Origin: Anaerostipes rhamnosivorans
GTDB lineage: Bacteria > Bacillota > Clostridia > Lachnospirales > Lachnospiraceae
Assembly: GCF_005280655.1 (NCBI RefSeq)
Contig: NZ_CP040058.1
Span: forward strand, 405,001 to 469,000
Reading direction: 5' to 3'
DNA: 64,000 bases
In this document: piece after piece, positions 51,902-60,911 of the stretch
Layout: each line of letters begins with the position of its first letter
Position numbering within the stretch: position 1 is the first letter of the stretch
Made by a program: the position numbers and the translations under genes
The notes under the pieces: model-generated
What the model was told of the DNA's origin: nothing
Databases searched by the model: none
Seen by the model: the letters and a program-made list of their open reading frames with translations, nothing else

Positions 51902-52573
51902 TTGAAGCATATCTTAGAAAGCTGTCCCTTATTTTCTGGAATCGAAGAAAAAGATCTGGAGGGGATGCTTGGATGTCTTTCCGCCAGAAAAGAAGTCTTT
52001 GCCCCCAGGCAGATGATTTATCTGAATGGAGATATCATTGAGGAAGTCGGCATTATCATTGAAGGAGAAGTGCAGATCGTGCGGGACGATTTTGAGGGAA
52101 GGAGAGCGATTCTTGCCCATATCGGTCCGGGAGGCGTGTTTGGAGAAGCCTATGGCTGCCTGGCAGGAACGGAGATCCCCATATCGGTTGAGTGCGTCAG
52201 GGAGTGCATGGTGCTGTTTTTAAATTATCATAAAGTTTTGACAACCTGTGATGCAAGCTGTGTATTCCATCAGAAACTGATTGAAAATATGGTGACTCTG
52301 CTGGCCTCCAAGAATGTTCATCTGAATCAGAAACTGGAGTGCCTGGAAAAGAGGACGACAAGGGAGAAGCTTTTAGCTTATGTAAACCAGGAGAAACAGA
52401 GGCAGAAAAGTCTCAGGATCAAGCTGCCATTTTCAAAAAAAGATCTGGCAGATTACCTTTGTGTCGACCGAAGCGGTATGATGGTGGAATTGAAAAAGCT
52501 TCAGACCGAAGGGATTTTAACTGTGGAAAAGAGCTGGATAACGATCGGAGATGAACTGTATGTAGATCAGTGA
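51902..52573 (+). CDS. Crp/Fnr family transcriptional regulator
   Basis: 223 residues from TTG 51902, 10 nt after AAGGAG; an earlier TTG at 51866 lies within the palindrome, so it is less likely. N-terminal cNMP-type barrel (EVGIIIEGEVQIVRDDFEGR, GPGGVFGEAYG), dimer helix, and C-terminal helix-turn-helix FSKKDLADYLCVDRSGMMVE. Likely senses a redox or anaerobic metabolic signal and controls the adjacent ferredoxin. Confidence 0.88.
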   Translation: MKHILESCPLFSGIEEKDLEGMLGCLSARKEVFAPRQMIYLNGDIIEEVGIIIEGEVQIVRDDFEGRRAILAHIGPGGVFGEAYGCLAGTEIPISVECVRECMVLFLNYHKVLTTCDASCVFHQKLIENMVTLLASKNVHLNQKLECLEKRTTREKLLAYVNQEKQRQKSLRIKLPFSKKDLADYLCVDRSGMMVELKKLQTEGILTVEKSWITIGDELYVDQ

Positions 52574-52586
52574 CGTGATAACAAAG

Positions 52587-52682
52587 ATGATAAATATTAT
52601 TAAGGGGGATGCCAGAAGGATCCAGCATTTTATGAAGGTCTATGCGTACGCAAGGGCCATCGGAGAGCATGTAAAAAGATAA
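52587..52682 (+). pseudogene. Remnant of an HD-domain phosphohydrolase
   Basis: 31 codons, MINIIKGDARRIQHFMKVYA and ARAIGEHVKR. This is like the first 30 residues of clostridial HD-domain hydrolases, which continue into HDIG; here the frame stops before the HD motif. The rest of 52683-52812 shows no continuation. Confidence 0.5.
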
Positions 52683-52812
52683 AATATTTAAGAAAAAACA
52701 GGGATTCATTATCTAGAGATGCTATTTTACGAAAGCTGACAAAAAATTTAAAAAAGTTCTTGATTTGGGCTTTATGTTATGGTAAAGTATAGAAGTCGCA
52801 GAAATGAGACAT

Positions 52813-52885
<73 letters not shown>

Positions 52886-52916
52886 TTACAGAGAATGGAA
52901 AGACTCTGTCATATAC

Positions 52917-52987
52917 GCGGGTGTAGTTCAATGGTAGAACTCCAGCCTTCCAAGCTGATCACGTGGGTTCGATTCCCATCACCCGCT
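52917..52987 (+). tRNA. tRNA-Gly (UCC)
   Basis: Acceptor GCGGGTG/CACCCGC, anticodon loop CTTCCAA (UCC), T-arm GTGGGTTCGATTCCCAT. Confidence 0.95.
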
Positions 52988-52990
52988 TAG

Positions 52991-53030
52991 CAAGCCGTTT
53001 TAGAGTTATCTCTAAAAGGGCTTTTTTTCT
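52991..53030 (+). terminator. Terminator of the tRNA-Phe/Gly unit
   Basis: AGCCGTTTTAGAG pairs with CTCTAAAAGGGCT around TTAT, one mismatch, followed by TTTTTTT. Confidence 0.88.
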
Positions 53031-53062
53031 ATCATGGCGGGTTTAAAAAGGAGCGCATTTGT

Positions 53063-53548
53063 ATGGAACTTATAGTGAGACAGTTCAAAAAAGAAGATGT
53101 AAAAGAAATGACTGGCATATGGAATCAAGTTGTAGACGAAGCTAATGCGTTTCCCCAGGAAAAGCCGTTTTCTTTTGAGGAGGCGGAAGTATTTTTCAGA
53201 GGCCAGTCCCATACGGCAGTGGCAGTGGCAGACGGAAAGGTTGTAGGGCTTTATATCCTTCATCCAAATAACGTAGGCCGGTGCGGACACCTGTCCAACG
53301 CCTCCTATGCGGTCAGCAGGAGCGCAAGGGGTCTGCACATTGGGGAACAGCTGGTCAGGAATTGTATGGAAAAGGCAAAGGAGCTGGGGTTTAAGGTGCT
53401 GCAGTTTAATGCTGTGGTAGCCACAAATAAAGGCGCGGTCAGGCTGTATGACCGGCTTGGATTTCAAAGGCTGGGTACGGTGCCGGGAGGATACCGGCTG
53501 GCGGACGGCAGTTACGAGGACATTATTTTATTTTATATCACACTGTAA
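53063..53548 (+). CDS. GNAT family N-acetyltransferase
   Basis: 161 residues with AAAAGGAGCGCATTTGT upstream. GNAT motif A RSARGLHIGEQLVRNCMEKA (acetyl-CoA loop) and motif B VVATNKGAVRLYDRLGFQRLG are clear. Resembles phosphinothricin-type acetyltransferases by the ...GGYRLADGSYEDIILFY end. Substrate unknown. Confidence 0.88.
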   Translation: MELIVRQFKKEDVKEMTGIWNQVVDEANAFPQEKPFSFEEAEVFFRGQSHTAVAVADGKVVGLYILHPNNVGRCGHLSNASYAVSRSARGLHIGEQLVRNCMEKAKELGFKVLQFNAVVATNKGAVRLYDRLGFQRLGTVPGGYRLADGSYEDIILFYITL

Positions 53549-53596
53549 CATAATAAAAGAAACCATAGATGAAAAGGATTTATAAAGGAGAAGCTC

Positions 53597-54751
53597 ATGG
53601 ATTACAATGAATTGGCGTTAAAGATGCACGAAGAGAACAGAGGAAAAGTGGCAGTTAGGTCAAAGGTGACAGTGGAGACGAGAGAAGATCTGAGTACAGC
53701 CTATACTCCCGGGGTGGCAGAGCCGTGCCGCAAGATCAGGGACTGCAAAGAGGAAGTATACCGTTACACCGCAAAAGGGAATCTGGTCGCCGTTGTATCG
53801 GACGGAACAGCGGTTCTCGGTCTCGGAGATATCGGACCGGAGGCAGCGATGCCCGTGATGGAAGGGAAAGCAATCTTATTTAAAGAGTTTGCGGACATCG
53901 ACGCATTTCCCATCTGTCTGGACACAAAGGATACAGAGGAGATCATTAAGACGGTGAAATATCTGGCACCTACCTTTGGGGGAATCAACCTGGAGGATAT
54001 CTCTGCCCCGAGATGCTTCGAGATCGAGCGCAGGCTGAAAGAGGAACTGGATATCCCGGTGTTTCATGACGACCAGCACGGCACAGCCATCGTGGTAGCG
54101 GCGGGGCTGATCAATGCGCTGAAGTTTGTGGGAAAGAAAATGGAAGATGCGAAAGTTGTCATAAACGGAGCCGGATCTGCCGGAATCTCCATTTGTAAGC
54201 TTCTGCTCCAGTTTGGGGTAAAGGATGCCGTGCTGGTTGACCAGAAGGGTGCCCTTTGTCCGGGAGAGGCGTGGATGAACGACGCTCAGAAGGAGATGGC
54301 AGAAAAAACAAATAAGGACAGGCAGACCGGGGATCTTGCTGAGATCATGAAAGGAAAAGATGTTTTTATCGGTGTGTCTGCCCCGAATATTGTCACTTCC
54401 GATATGGTGGCATCCATGGTGCAGGATCCTGTTGTATTTGCAATGGCAAATCCAGTACCTGAGATCATGCCGGAGGAGGCAAAGAAGGGCGGCGCCAAGG
54501 TTGTGGCCACTGGGCGCTCAGATTTCCCGAACCAGATCAACAATGTACTGGTGTTCCCTGGAATCTTCAGAGGGGCCATGGACGCAAGGGCTTCCCAGAT
54601 CACCGAAGATATGAAGATGGCAGCCGCCAGAGCCATCGCAGGTATCATAACGGAAGAGGAACTCAATGAGGAATATATTATTCCAGGAGTTTTTGACAAA
54701 CGTGTCTGCAGTGCAGTGGCAGATGCTGTGAAGGCGGAAAGCCGGAAATAA
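53597..54751 (+). CDS. NAD(P)-dependent malic enzyme
   Basis: 384 residues, ATG after AAAGGAGAAGCTC. Short bacterial type: STAYTPGVAEPCRKI, GLGDIGPEAAMPVMEGKA, the divalent-metal site in FHDDQHGTAIV and the NAD fold VVINGAGSAGIS (about 190-200). Converts malate to pyruvate plus CO2. No phosphotransacetylase extension. Confidence 0.95.
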   Translation: MDYNELALKMHEENRGKVAVRSKVTVETREDLSTAYTPGVAEPCRKIRDCKEEVYRYTAKGNLVAVVSDGTAVLGLGDIGPEAAMPVMEGKAILFKEFADIDAFPICLDTKDTEEIIKTVKYLAPTFGGINLEDISAPRCFEIERRLKEELDIPVFHDDQHGTAIVVAAGLINALKFVGKKMEDAKVVINGAGSAGISICKLLLQFGVKDAVLVDQKGALCPGEAWMNDAQKEMAEKTNKDRQTGDLAEIMKGKDVFIGVSAPNIVTSDMVASMVQDPVVFAMANPVPEIMPEEAKKGGAKVVATGRSDFPNQINNVLVFPGIFRGAMDARASQITEDMKMAAARAIAGIITEEELNEEYIIPGVFDKRVCSAVADAVKAESRK

Positions 54752-54759
54752 AATAGATG

Positions 54760-54806
54760 TTGAAATTCCGGAAGGATTCCTGTAGAATATGTAGTGCACT
54801 ACATAT
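54760..54806 (+). promoter_or_regulatory. Promoter and MarR operator of the MarR-MATE pair
   Basis: TTGAAA (54760-54765), 17 nt, TAGAAT (54783-54788). ATATGTAGTGCACTACATAT (54787-54806) is a perfect 20 bp palindrome over the -10 and start point. Confidence 0.88.
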
Positions 54807-54817
54807 GGAGGCGGATT

Positions 54818-55243
54818 ATGAACCAGGAGCGGGAGATCGGAACCAGATTTAAGCATATCCATGATAAGTTTACACAGCATATGAACCAGAAGCTTCGCTG
54901 TCTGAACGTAACTTATTCACAGATGGAACTGTTGCTTTTTCTGGCAGAACATCAGGACCGGAAGATAACCCAGAAGGATATTGGGGAATTCATGAAAGTA
55001 AAACATTCTACCGTCATCGGGATTTTACGGCGGCTGGAGGCCAAGGGATTTTTGTACTGTGTTGTGGACGAGGAAAATAAGCGATGCCGCAACGTGATCC
55101 TGACACAGAAGGGCCTGGGCTTAAAATGTGAAATGGAGGCCCACAGGAGAGAAGAGGAGCAGCGTATCAGAAGAGCATTGTCAGAGGAGGATTCCCATAA
55201 GCTTTATGAACTGCTGGGGAAAGTACTTGAAAGCCTGGAATAG
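54818..55243 (+). CDS. MarR family transcriptional regulator
   Basis: 141 residues from ATG 54818 after ATGGAGGCGGATT; an upstream ATG at 54794 sits inside the operator and is rejected. Winged helix: ITQKDIGEFMKVKHSTVIG, LRRLEAKGFLYCVVDEENKR (about residues 45-90). Autorepression through the palindrome over its promoter and control of the MATE gene that follows are inferred. Confidence 0.88.
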   Translation: MNQEREIGTRFKHIHDKFTQHMNQKLRCLNVTYSQMELLLFLAEHQDRKITQKDIGEFMKVKHSTVIGILRRLEAKGFLYCVVDEENKRCRNVILTQKGLGLKCEMEAHRREEEQRIRRALSEEDSHKLYELLGKVLESLE

Positions 55244-55261
55244 AGATATAAAAATATGAAA

Positions 55262-55290
55262 TGAAAGTGCCAGCCGGCGCTTTCATTTTT
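55262..55290 (+). terminator. Terminator/attenuator between MarR and MATE genes
   Basis: TGAAAGTGC pairs with GCGCTTTCA around CAGCCG, then TTTTTATT. It would limit read-through into the MATE gene. Confidence 0.7.
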
Positions 55291-55298
55291 ATTCCATC

Positions 55299-55314
55299 AT
55301 GTAGCCGGCTACAT
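55299..55314. promoter_or_regulatory. Second MarR operator, before the MATE gene
   Basis: ATGTAGCCGGCTACAT, a perfect 16 bp palindrome with the same TGTAG/CTACA half sites as 54787-54806. Confidence 0.75.
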
Positions 55315-55338
55315 ATAAGAAAAAGGAGGAAAACACGA

Positions 55339-56703
55339 ATGGATAATAAAGTATTTGAGTCGTATTCAGTGCCCAAGGCGGTCGCCACACTGGCCCTGCC
55401 CACAGTGCTGAGTATGCTTGTAACGATTTTTTACAATATGGCTGACACATTTTTTGTCGGCCAGACAGGAGATCCCAACCAGGTGGCGGCAGTGTCCCTC
55501 ACAACACCTGTTTTCATGCTGCTGATGGCAGTGGGAAATATTTTTGGGATCGGGGGATGTTCCTATATTTCCAGGATGCTGGGAGAGGGAGAGAAGGATA
55601 AAGTAAAGAAGATCAGCAGTTTTTGTTTTTACGGCAGTATCATCGCCGGTCTGATCATGATGGTGGTATTTCTGGGAGGAATGCCGGTTATCCTGAAGCT
55701 GATTGGATGCAGTGCCAACACGGAAGGTTACGCCAGAGACTATCTTACCTATATCGGGCTGGGTTCTGTATTTGTGGTGATTTCCATGGCGTTTAACAAC
55801 GTGGTCAGAGGAGAAGGCGCTGCGAAGATCTCCATGATCGGAATGATGACCGGAACCATTGTCAACATTGTTCTCGATCCGATCATGATCCTTGGAATGA
55901 ATATGGGTGTAGCAGGAGCTGCCATCGCGACGATCATCGGAAATATCTGTACGGTTGTATTTTACCTGTTTTATTTTGCAAAGATGAAGACCGGTCTTTC
56001 AATTTCACCGAAATATTTCACGGCGAAAGATAAGATCCTGTCAGGAGTATTCTCCATCGGAATCCCTGCGTCTATCAACAATATTCTCATGAGTACGGCA
56101 AACATCATCTTAAATAACTTCCTGGCATCCTACGGGGATATTCCGGTGGCTGCAATGGGTGTAGCCATGAAGGCAAATATGCTTGTGATCCTTGTACAGA
56201 TCGGTCTGGGATCCGGAGTTGCGCCTTTGATCGGATATTGCTACGGTTCAGGAAACTTAGAGAAGATGAAGAAGACCATGAAGTTTTCTATGATCTGCAA
56301 TGTGGTGATGGGAACGGTGCTGTCCCTGCTGTATCTGTTATTTACGGAGCCGATCATCCAGGCGTTTATCAACGATGCATCGGTGGTATCCCACGGTATC
56401 AGAATGTTGAGAGTCCTAATGATTTCAGGACCGGTCATCGGAATTATGTTTGTGTTTATGTTCGGATTCCAGGCAATGGGAAAAGCCATCCCTTCCTTGA
56501 TCCTTTCCTTGAGCCGCCAGGGGCTGGTATTTTTCCCAGTGCTGCTGGTCACAAACTATTTCTTCGGGCTTCAGGGAATCGTATTCGCGCAGCCTGTGGC
56601 GGATCTGGCATCCCTTGGTGTTGCCCTTCTGCTGTTCATCAAGATAGCAAAAGAATTAAAAGAACGTGAAAAAGAACTGGAACTAAAAGAAGCAGAAGCA
56701 TAG
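55339..56703 (+). CDS. MATE family efflux transporter
   Basis: 454 residues from ATG 55339 after AAAAGGAGGAAAACACGA. Twelve helices; N-half VPKAVATLALPTVLSMLVTI and YNMADTFFVGQTGDPNQVAA, middle NNVVRGEGAAKISMIGMMTG and LDPIMILGMNMGVAGAAIAT, C-half ASLGVALLLFI. Distinct from the MATE at 7923-9332. Partner of the MarR upstream. Confidence 0.93.
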   Translation: MDNKVFESYSVPKAVATLALPTVLSMLVTIFYNMADTFFVGQTGDPNQVAAVSLTTPVFMLLMAVGNIFGIGGCSYISRMLGEGEKDKVKKISSFCFYGSIIAGLIMMVVFLGGMPVILKLIGCSANTEGYARDYLTYIGLGSVFVVISMAFNNVVRGEGAAKISMIGMMTGTIVNIVLDPIMILGMNMGVAGAAIATIIGNICTVVFYLFYFAKMKTGLSISPKYFTAKDKILSGVFSIGIPASINNILMSTANIILNNFLASYGDIPVAAMGVAMKANMLVILVQIGLGSGVAPLIGYCYGSGNLEKMKKTMKFSMICNVVMGTVLSLLYLLFTEPIIQAFINDASVVSHGIRMLRVLMISGPVIGIMFVFMFGFQAMGKAIPSLILSLSRQGLVFFPVLLVTNYFFGLQGIVFAQPVADLASLGVALLLFIKIAKELKEREKELELKEAEA

Positions 56704-56706
56704 AAA

Positions 56707-56750
56707 AAAGACCCTGGAAAAGCATAAAAACTTTTCCAGGGTCTTTTTAT
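56707..56750. terminator. Bidirectional terminator
   Basis: AGACCCTGGAAAAG and CTTTTCCAGGGTCT form a perfect 14 bp stem with flanking A and T runs, shared by the MATE gene and the converging minus-strand operon. Confidence 0.93.
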
Positions 56751-56753
56751 AAC

Positions 56754-58646
56754 TTACTCGATTTCTTCGGTCTCGATCATAAATTTGACGCTTCCTTTTG
56801 TATCCTTGTCTTTTTTCGTAAAGGTCTGGTACTTATCTCCCTGTTTTACCGTATCATTGATCCGGTCCAGTGTATTCTGTACGTCATTGTCCATGATGTT
56901 TACCAGTCGCTGGATACCGTCTTGGTTAAACTGGATCAGTCCTGTATTCAGGGTATCGGCACCGTGATACAGGGCATCGACACCGGAAGAAAGCTTGCTG
57001 CCTCCCAAAGCCAGTGTGCCGGTAGCAGAACTCAGTTTCTTTCCTCCTGTGGCTGCAGTGTGGATTCCATCTCCCAGCTGATTCGCACCGGATGCAAGAT
57101 CGCTCTGCCCTGCGACCAAATCACCGGCTCCCTTGTTCAGCTTAACTGCAGCAGTGCGCAGGCTGGATGCCGCATCTGTCAGTTCTTTGGTGTCCAGGCT
57201 GTTAAGTTTTTTGAAGGAAGCCTGGGTGGTCGGATCACTTAACTTCTGGATTAGAGCCTTTGCAGGAGCAAGAGAAGAAGATAAAGCTTTACTCTGCTGG
57301 TCTATAGTGTTATTTTCATCTCTCATTTTCTGCTGTATGCCCTGCATGGTTCCAATCGCAGTTTTGACATCCCGAATATCGTTTGCATCGGTGACGGTGC
57401 CTCTGCCCAGCATTGTTGTCAGGCTGTCGATCTGTGTCTGCAGGGCCGCAATATACTGTTCGTTGGCTCCTTTGATCGTATCAAAAGAGGAAGTGATGGA
57501 ATTTAAGCCTGCGGAAAGCTGTTGGAGCTTTTGCTGGCTTGGAAGGCTGCCGGTCAGGGATTTCATGCTTTCCAGTCCGGAAGCAAGCTCTTTCATCATG
57601 GATGGGAGGGACTTTGTCTTTTGTTCCAGCTGGCTGGTTCCTGCCTTCAATTCTTTGCTTCCCTTTTTCAGTTTTTTAGTTCCAGAGATCAAATCATTCT
57701 TTTTTCTATCCAGAGTGTTCAGCCCTTTGGACAATTCCTTCGTCTTTTTGTTGAGAGTGGCAGTTCCGCTCTTTAATGTCTTAGAGGCGTTCTGCAACTC
57801 CTTCACTCCTGAGAGCAGTTCCCCTGAACCGTTCACCAGCTTTTGAGAGGCGTTGGACAGAGTTGTAAGGGAATCATTTAATTCATCGATGGTATCAACT
57901 TTGTCCAGACCGAATTCTGAGAGTGTATCGGCTGAGGCCACGGTTGCGGTTACGGTCATCTGGAAGTCCTTTACATCCGCTGTAAACTCAAAGGAATCCG
58001 GGATATCGAATTTTTTGCCGATGGTACTTTCCTTGAGCTTCAGGCTGTCGGATAATCCCGGGAAAGCCACACCCATGAGAATATGTTTGCTGCCGTCAGA
58101 AATATCTTTTGCATTCACCATTTTGACATTGGAGAAATGTTCTGTGGGCAGTACGATGGCAGTTACCATTGTAAATGGAGTGTAGATCCCGTCGTGTACA
58201 TCATGGTTTGTGAATTCATAGCGGACTTTTACCTTGCCGCTTTTGCCTACCAGCTGTTTGGGACTGATCTCTTTGCCGTCTAGGTAGTAAGTCACCTGCA
58301 TGGAAACAGGAAGTTCTTTGTCTGTCTTTCCCTGATAATAAATGTCATTGCCGTTTGAATTCCAGGTGATGCTGTTTTTCTTTCCTTTCTGGTAGGTTTC
58401 ATCACCCTTGACGTTTTCAATGTCAGTCAGGTCGCTGGCGTCCTTAATCTCTTTAGATTTCTTTTTATTTTTCAGCCAGTCGCTGACAATGACGGTCTGT
58501 GTGTTGCCCTCCGCATCTGCCTTCACATAGACGGTTTCCTCTTTTTCCTGGGAATCAGCCGCATATACCGGTACTGCGGCCATTGAGGAACACAAAATCA
58601 ATGAGGCCGCCACGGCCAATGCTTTATTTAATACCTTTTTTCTCAT
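56754..58646 (-). CDS. YhgE/Pip-like secreted protein with LxxG heptad repeats
   Basis: 630 residues from ATG 58646 after AAGGAGGATTAGAA. Signal peptide (LNKALAVAASLILCSSMAAV PVYA). The central part has many X-Leu-X-X-Gly repeats (LVNGSGELLSGVKELQNAS, LASGANQLGDG), the xxxLxxG family found in the phage-infection-protein YhgE/Pip group, here without the C-terminal membrane helices. It is translationally linked to the MMPL gene upstream and probably forms its periplasm-like, wall-side partner. Confidence 0.78.
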   Translation of the reverse strand: MRKKVLNKALAVAASLILCSSMAAVPVYAADSQEKEETVYVKADAEGNTQTVIVSDWLKNKKKSKEIKDASDLTDIENVKGDETYQKGKKNSITWNSNGNDIYYQGKTDKELPVSMQVTYYLDGKEISPKQLVGKSGKVKVRYEFTNHDVHDGIYTPFTMVTAIVLPTEHFSNVKMVNAKDISDGSKHILMGVAFPGLSDSLKLKESTIGKKFDIPDSFEFTADVKDFQMTVTATVASADTLSEFGLDKVDTIDELNDSLTTLSNASQKLVNGSGELLSGVKELQNASKTLKSGTATLNKKTKELSKGLNTLDRKKNDLISGTKKLKKGSKELKAGTSQLEQKTKSLPSMMKELASGLESMKSLTGSLPSQQKLQQLSAGLNSITSSFDTIKGANEQYIAALQTQIDSLTTMLGRGTVTDANDIRDVKTAIGTMQGIQQKMRDENNTIDQQSKALSSSLAPAKALIQKLSDPTTQASFKKLNSLDTKELTDAASSLRTAAVKLNKGAGDLVAGQSDLASGANQLGDGIHTAATGGKKLSSATGTLALGGSKLSSGVDALYHGADTLNTGLIQFNQDGIQRLVNIMDNDVQNTLDRINDTVKQGDKYQTFTKKDKDTKGSVKFMIETEEIE

Positions 58647-58648
58647 TT

Positions 58649-60733
58649 CTAATCCTCCTTTATTTCTTGTATATGGCCCATGCCAAAAGTTGTCTTGCAA
58701 ATCAATCGATCAAATATCATAAACATCGCCGGCAGAATGAACACAACGCTGACCGTGCTGATGACCGCGCCTCTGGCGAGCAGAGTACAGATGGAGCTGA
58801 TCATATCGATCTTGGAGTAGAGAGCCACTCCAAAGGTTGCGGCAAAAAAGCTGAGGCCGCTGGTGATAATGGAAAGCATGGATGTCTCGTGGGCGATCCG
58901 GATGGATTTCCATTTTGTATTGCCTCTGATCCGCTCTTTCTGGTACCGGCTGGTCATGAGGATGGCATAATCCACAGTCGCGCCGAGTTGTATGGTTCCG
59001 ATGACGATGCTGGCCACAAACGGGAGCTCTTCTCCCATATAATAAGGGATTGCCATGTTGACACAGATGGCAAACTCGATGACTGCCACCAGTATGACAG
59101 GCAGTGAAGCTGATTTAAATACGATCATAATAATGATGAAGATGGCCGCTATGGAGGCTATGTTTACATTGCGCAGATCCACATTGGTCACATCCGCCAA
59201 GTCTTTTGTCAGCGGAGCCTCGCCTATGACCATGGACTCGCTGCTGTAGCTTTTTACGATCTTGTTGATCTGTGCGATCTGGCTGTTGACCTGATCGGTG
59301 GCCGTTTTGTAGTCGGAACAGATAAACTCCATCTCATAGTTCGGGCTGATCAGGTTGTCACTTAAGGTGCCAGGGATCATATCGGCAGGCACAGCGGAGC
59401 CCACAACGGAATCCATACCAAGGACCCATTTGACACCGTCAACCTTTTCGATTTTTTTCTGCATCTCGGTTTTTTCCTTGGAGGACATGCCGGCTTTCAG
59501 CATGACCATATGGATGTTGCTCATATGGAAATCCTTGCTCAGTTTTTTATTGGCAACGTTGCTCGGAAGAGACTGTGGCAGAGACTTATCAATATTATAG
59601 TAAATCTGTGTGTTGTTGTTCCCATAAACAGCCGGGAACAGCAGGATCAAAAAGATCAGGATCGTCGCTTTATAATGCTTCGTGATAAAGTGGGAAGCAT
59701 TGGACAGATCCGGTATGATGGATCTGTGCGTTGTCTTGTCGATCCATTTATCAAAGATCAGGATCAGTGACGGAAGAAGGGTCACGCAGCAGATGACGCC
59801 GATGACCACTCCCTTTGCCATGACAATACCGATGTTCATGCCAAGGGCAAACGTCATAAAGCACAGGGCCGCAAAACCAGCAATGGTGGTGACAGAGCTT
59901 CCCGCAACGGACTTAAACGTATTGGAGATGGCGTGGGCCATGGCTCTCTGCTTGTCATTGTCAAACCGAACCTTGTTGTCTTCATAGCTGTGGAGCAGAA
60001 AGATGGAATAATCCATGGTGACTCCCAGCTGCAGGATTGCTGTCAGCGCCTTTGTTATGTACGAGATCTCTCCCAGAAAGATATTGCTTCCAAGGTTATA
60101 TAGGATAGCGATGCCGATGCTGGCCAAAAACAACACCGGAGTCAGCAGGGATTCCATGGTGAGACATAAAACAAGTAAAGACATGGCAGCCGCGATCACT
60201 ACATAGATCGGCATTTCTTCCAGTGCCAGATTCTTGATGTCGGTTACGATGCCGGACATCCCGCTGATAAAGCACTGCTTGCCTACCACATGGCGCATCT
60301 CGCTGACTGCGCTCATGGTCTCGTCGGAAGAGGTAGTATTGTCAAACAGCGCGATCATCATGGTGGCATTCTTGTTAAAAAATACGTTCCGGATCTTTTC
60401 CGGCAGCATTTCTTTTGGGAAAGTGGTGTCCGCGATGTCATCATACCAGAGTACCTTTTTTACATGGTCCACTTTCTCAATCTTGTGTTTGATTTCCTGT
60501 ACATCCTTCAGTTTGGCATCCTCCACCACAACCATGGAAAACGCCCCGGTTCCAAACTCATCTACCATAATATCCTGGCCCTTGACGGTTTCCAGAGAAC
60601 TTGGAAGATAGCTTAGGATATCATAGTTGATCCGGGTCTTTGAAATTCCGATCAGGGATGGAATCACCAGAAGGAGGGAGAGCAGAACGATCAGTTTCCG
60701 ATGCTTTGCTATCCATTTCCCAAATTTAATCAT
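58649..60733 (-). CDS. MMPL/RND family transporter
   Basis: 694 residues from ATG 60733 after AGGAGGATTGATT; a TTG six nt earlier is possible. Twelve helices in two repeats with large extracytoplasmic loops; QLGVTMDYSIFLLHSYE and QLGATVDYAILMTSRYQ are the two copies of the MMPL/RND proton-relay helix 4 motif. Likely exports lipids, peptides or drugs with the YhgE-like protein encoded two nt downstream, under the TetR at 60912. Confidence 0.9.
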   Translation of the reverse strand: MIKFGKWIAKHRKLIVLLSLLLVIPSLIGISKTRINYDILSYLPSSLETVKGQDIMVDEFGTGAFSMVVVEDAKLKDVQEIKHKIEKVDHVKKVLWYDDIADTTFPKEMLPEKIRNVFFNKNATMMIALFDNTTSSDETMSAVSEMRHVVGKQCFISGMSGIVTDIKNLALEEMPIYVVIAAAMSLLVLCLTMESLLTPVLFLASIGIAILYNLGSNIFLGEISYITKALTAILQLGVTMDYSIFLLHSYEDNKVRFDNDKQRAMAHAISNTFKSVAGSSVTTIAGFAALCFMTFALGMNIGIVMAKGVVIGVICCVTLLPSLILIFDKWIDKTTHRSIIPDLSNASHFITKHYKATILIFLILLFPAVYGNNNTQIYYNIDKSLPQSLPSNVANKKLSKDFHMSNIHMVMLKAGMSSKEKTEMQKKIEKVDGVKWVLGMDSVVGSAVPADMIPGTLSDNLISPNYEMEFICSDYKTATDQVNSQIAQINKIVKSYSSESMVIGEAPLTKDLADVTNVDLRNVNIASIAAIFIIIMIVFKSASLPVILVAVIEFAICVNMAIPYYMGEELPFVASIVIGTIQLGATVDYAILMTSRYQKERIRGNTKWKSIRIAHETSMLSIITSGLSFFAATFGVALYSKIDMISSICTLLARGAVISTVSVVFILPAMFMIFDRLICKTTFGMGHIQEIKED

Positions 60734-60751
60734 AATCAATCCTCCTAAATG

Positions 60752-60768
60752 AATGACTAAAGGTCATT
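60752..60768. promoter_or_regulatory. TetR operator 1
   Basis: AATGACTAAAGGTCATT, palindromic TGAC/GTCA-type half sites, close to the MMPL start. Two more copies are at 60793 and 60845. Confidence 0.72.
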
Positions 60769-60792
60769 TTCTTATTACTGGTATACTATAAA

Positions 60793-60809
60793 AATGACTA
60801 AAAGTCAAT
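60793..60809. promoter_or_regulatory. TetR operator 2
   Basis: AATGACTAAAAGTCAAT, same spacing and half sites as the other two. Confidence 0.72.
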
Positions 60810-60844
60810 AATTATCGGTTTATTTTTACGGTTTTTTAATAATT

Positions 60845-60861
60845 ATTGACTTGTGGTCATT
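60845..60861. promoter_or_regulatory. TetR operator 3
   Basis: ATTGACTTGTGGTCATT, near the TetR promoter side. Confidence 0.72.
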
Positions 60862-60911
60862 TTTTGATATATAATGATAACAAAAGAAGTCCAAAAGGGG
60901 GATGAACGCCA

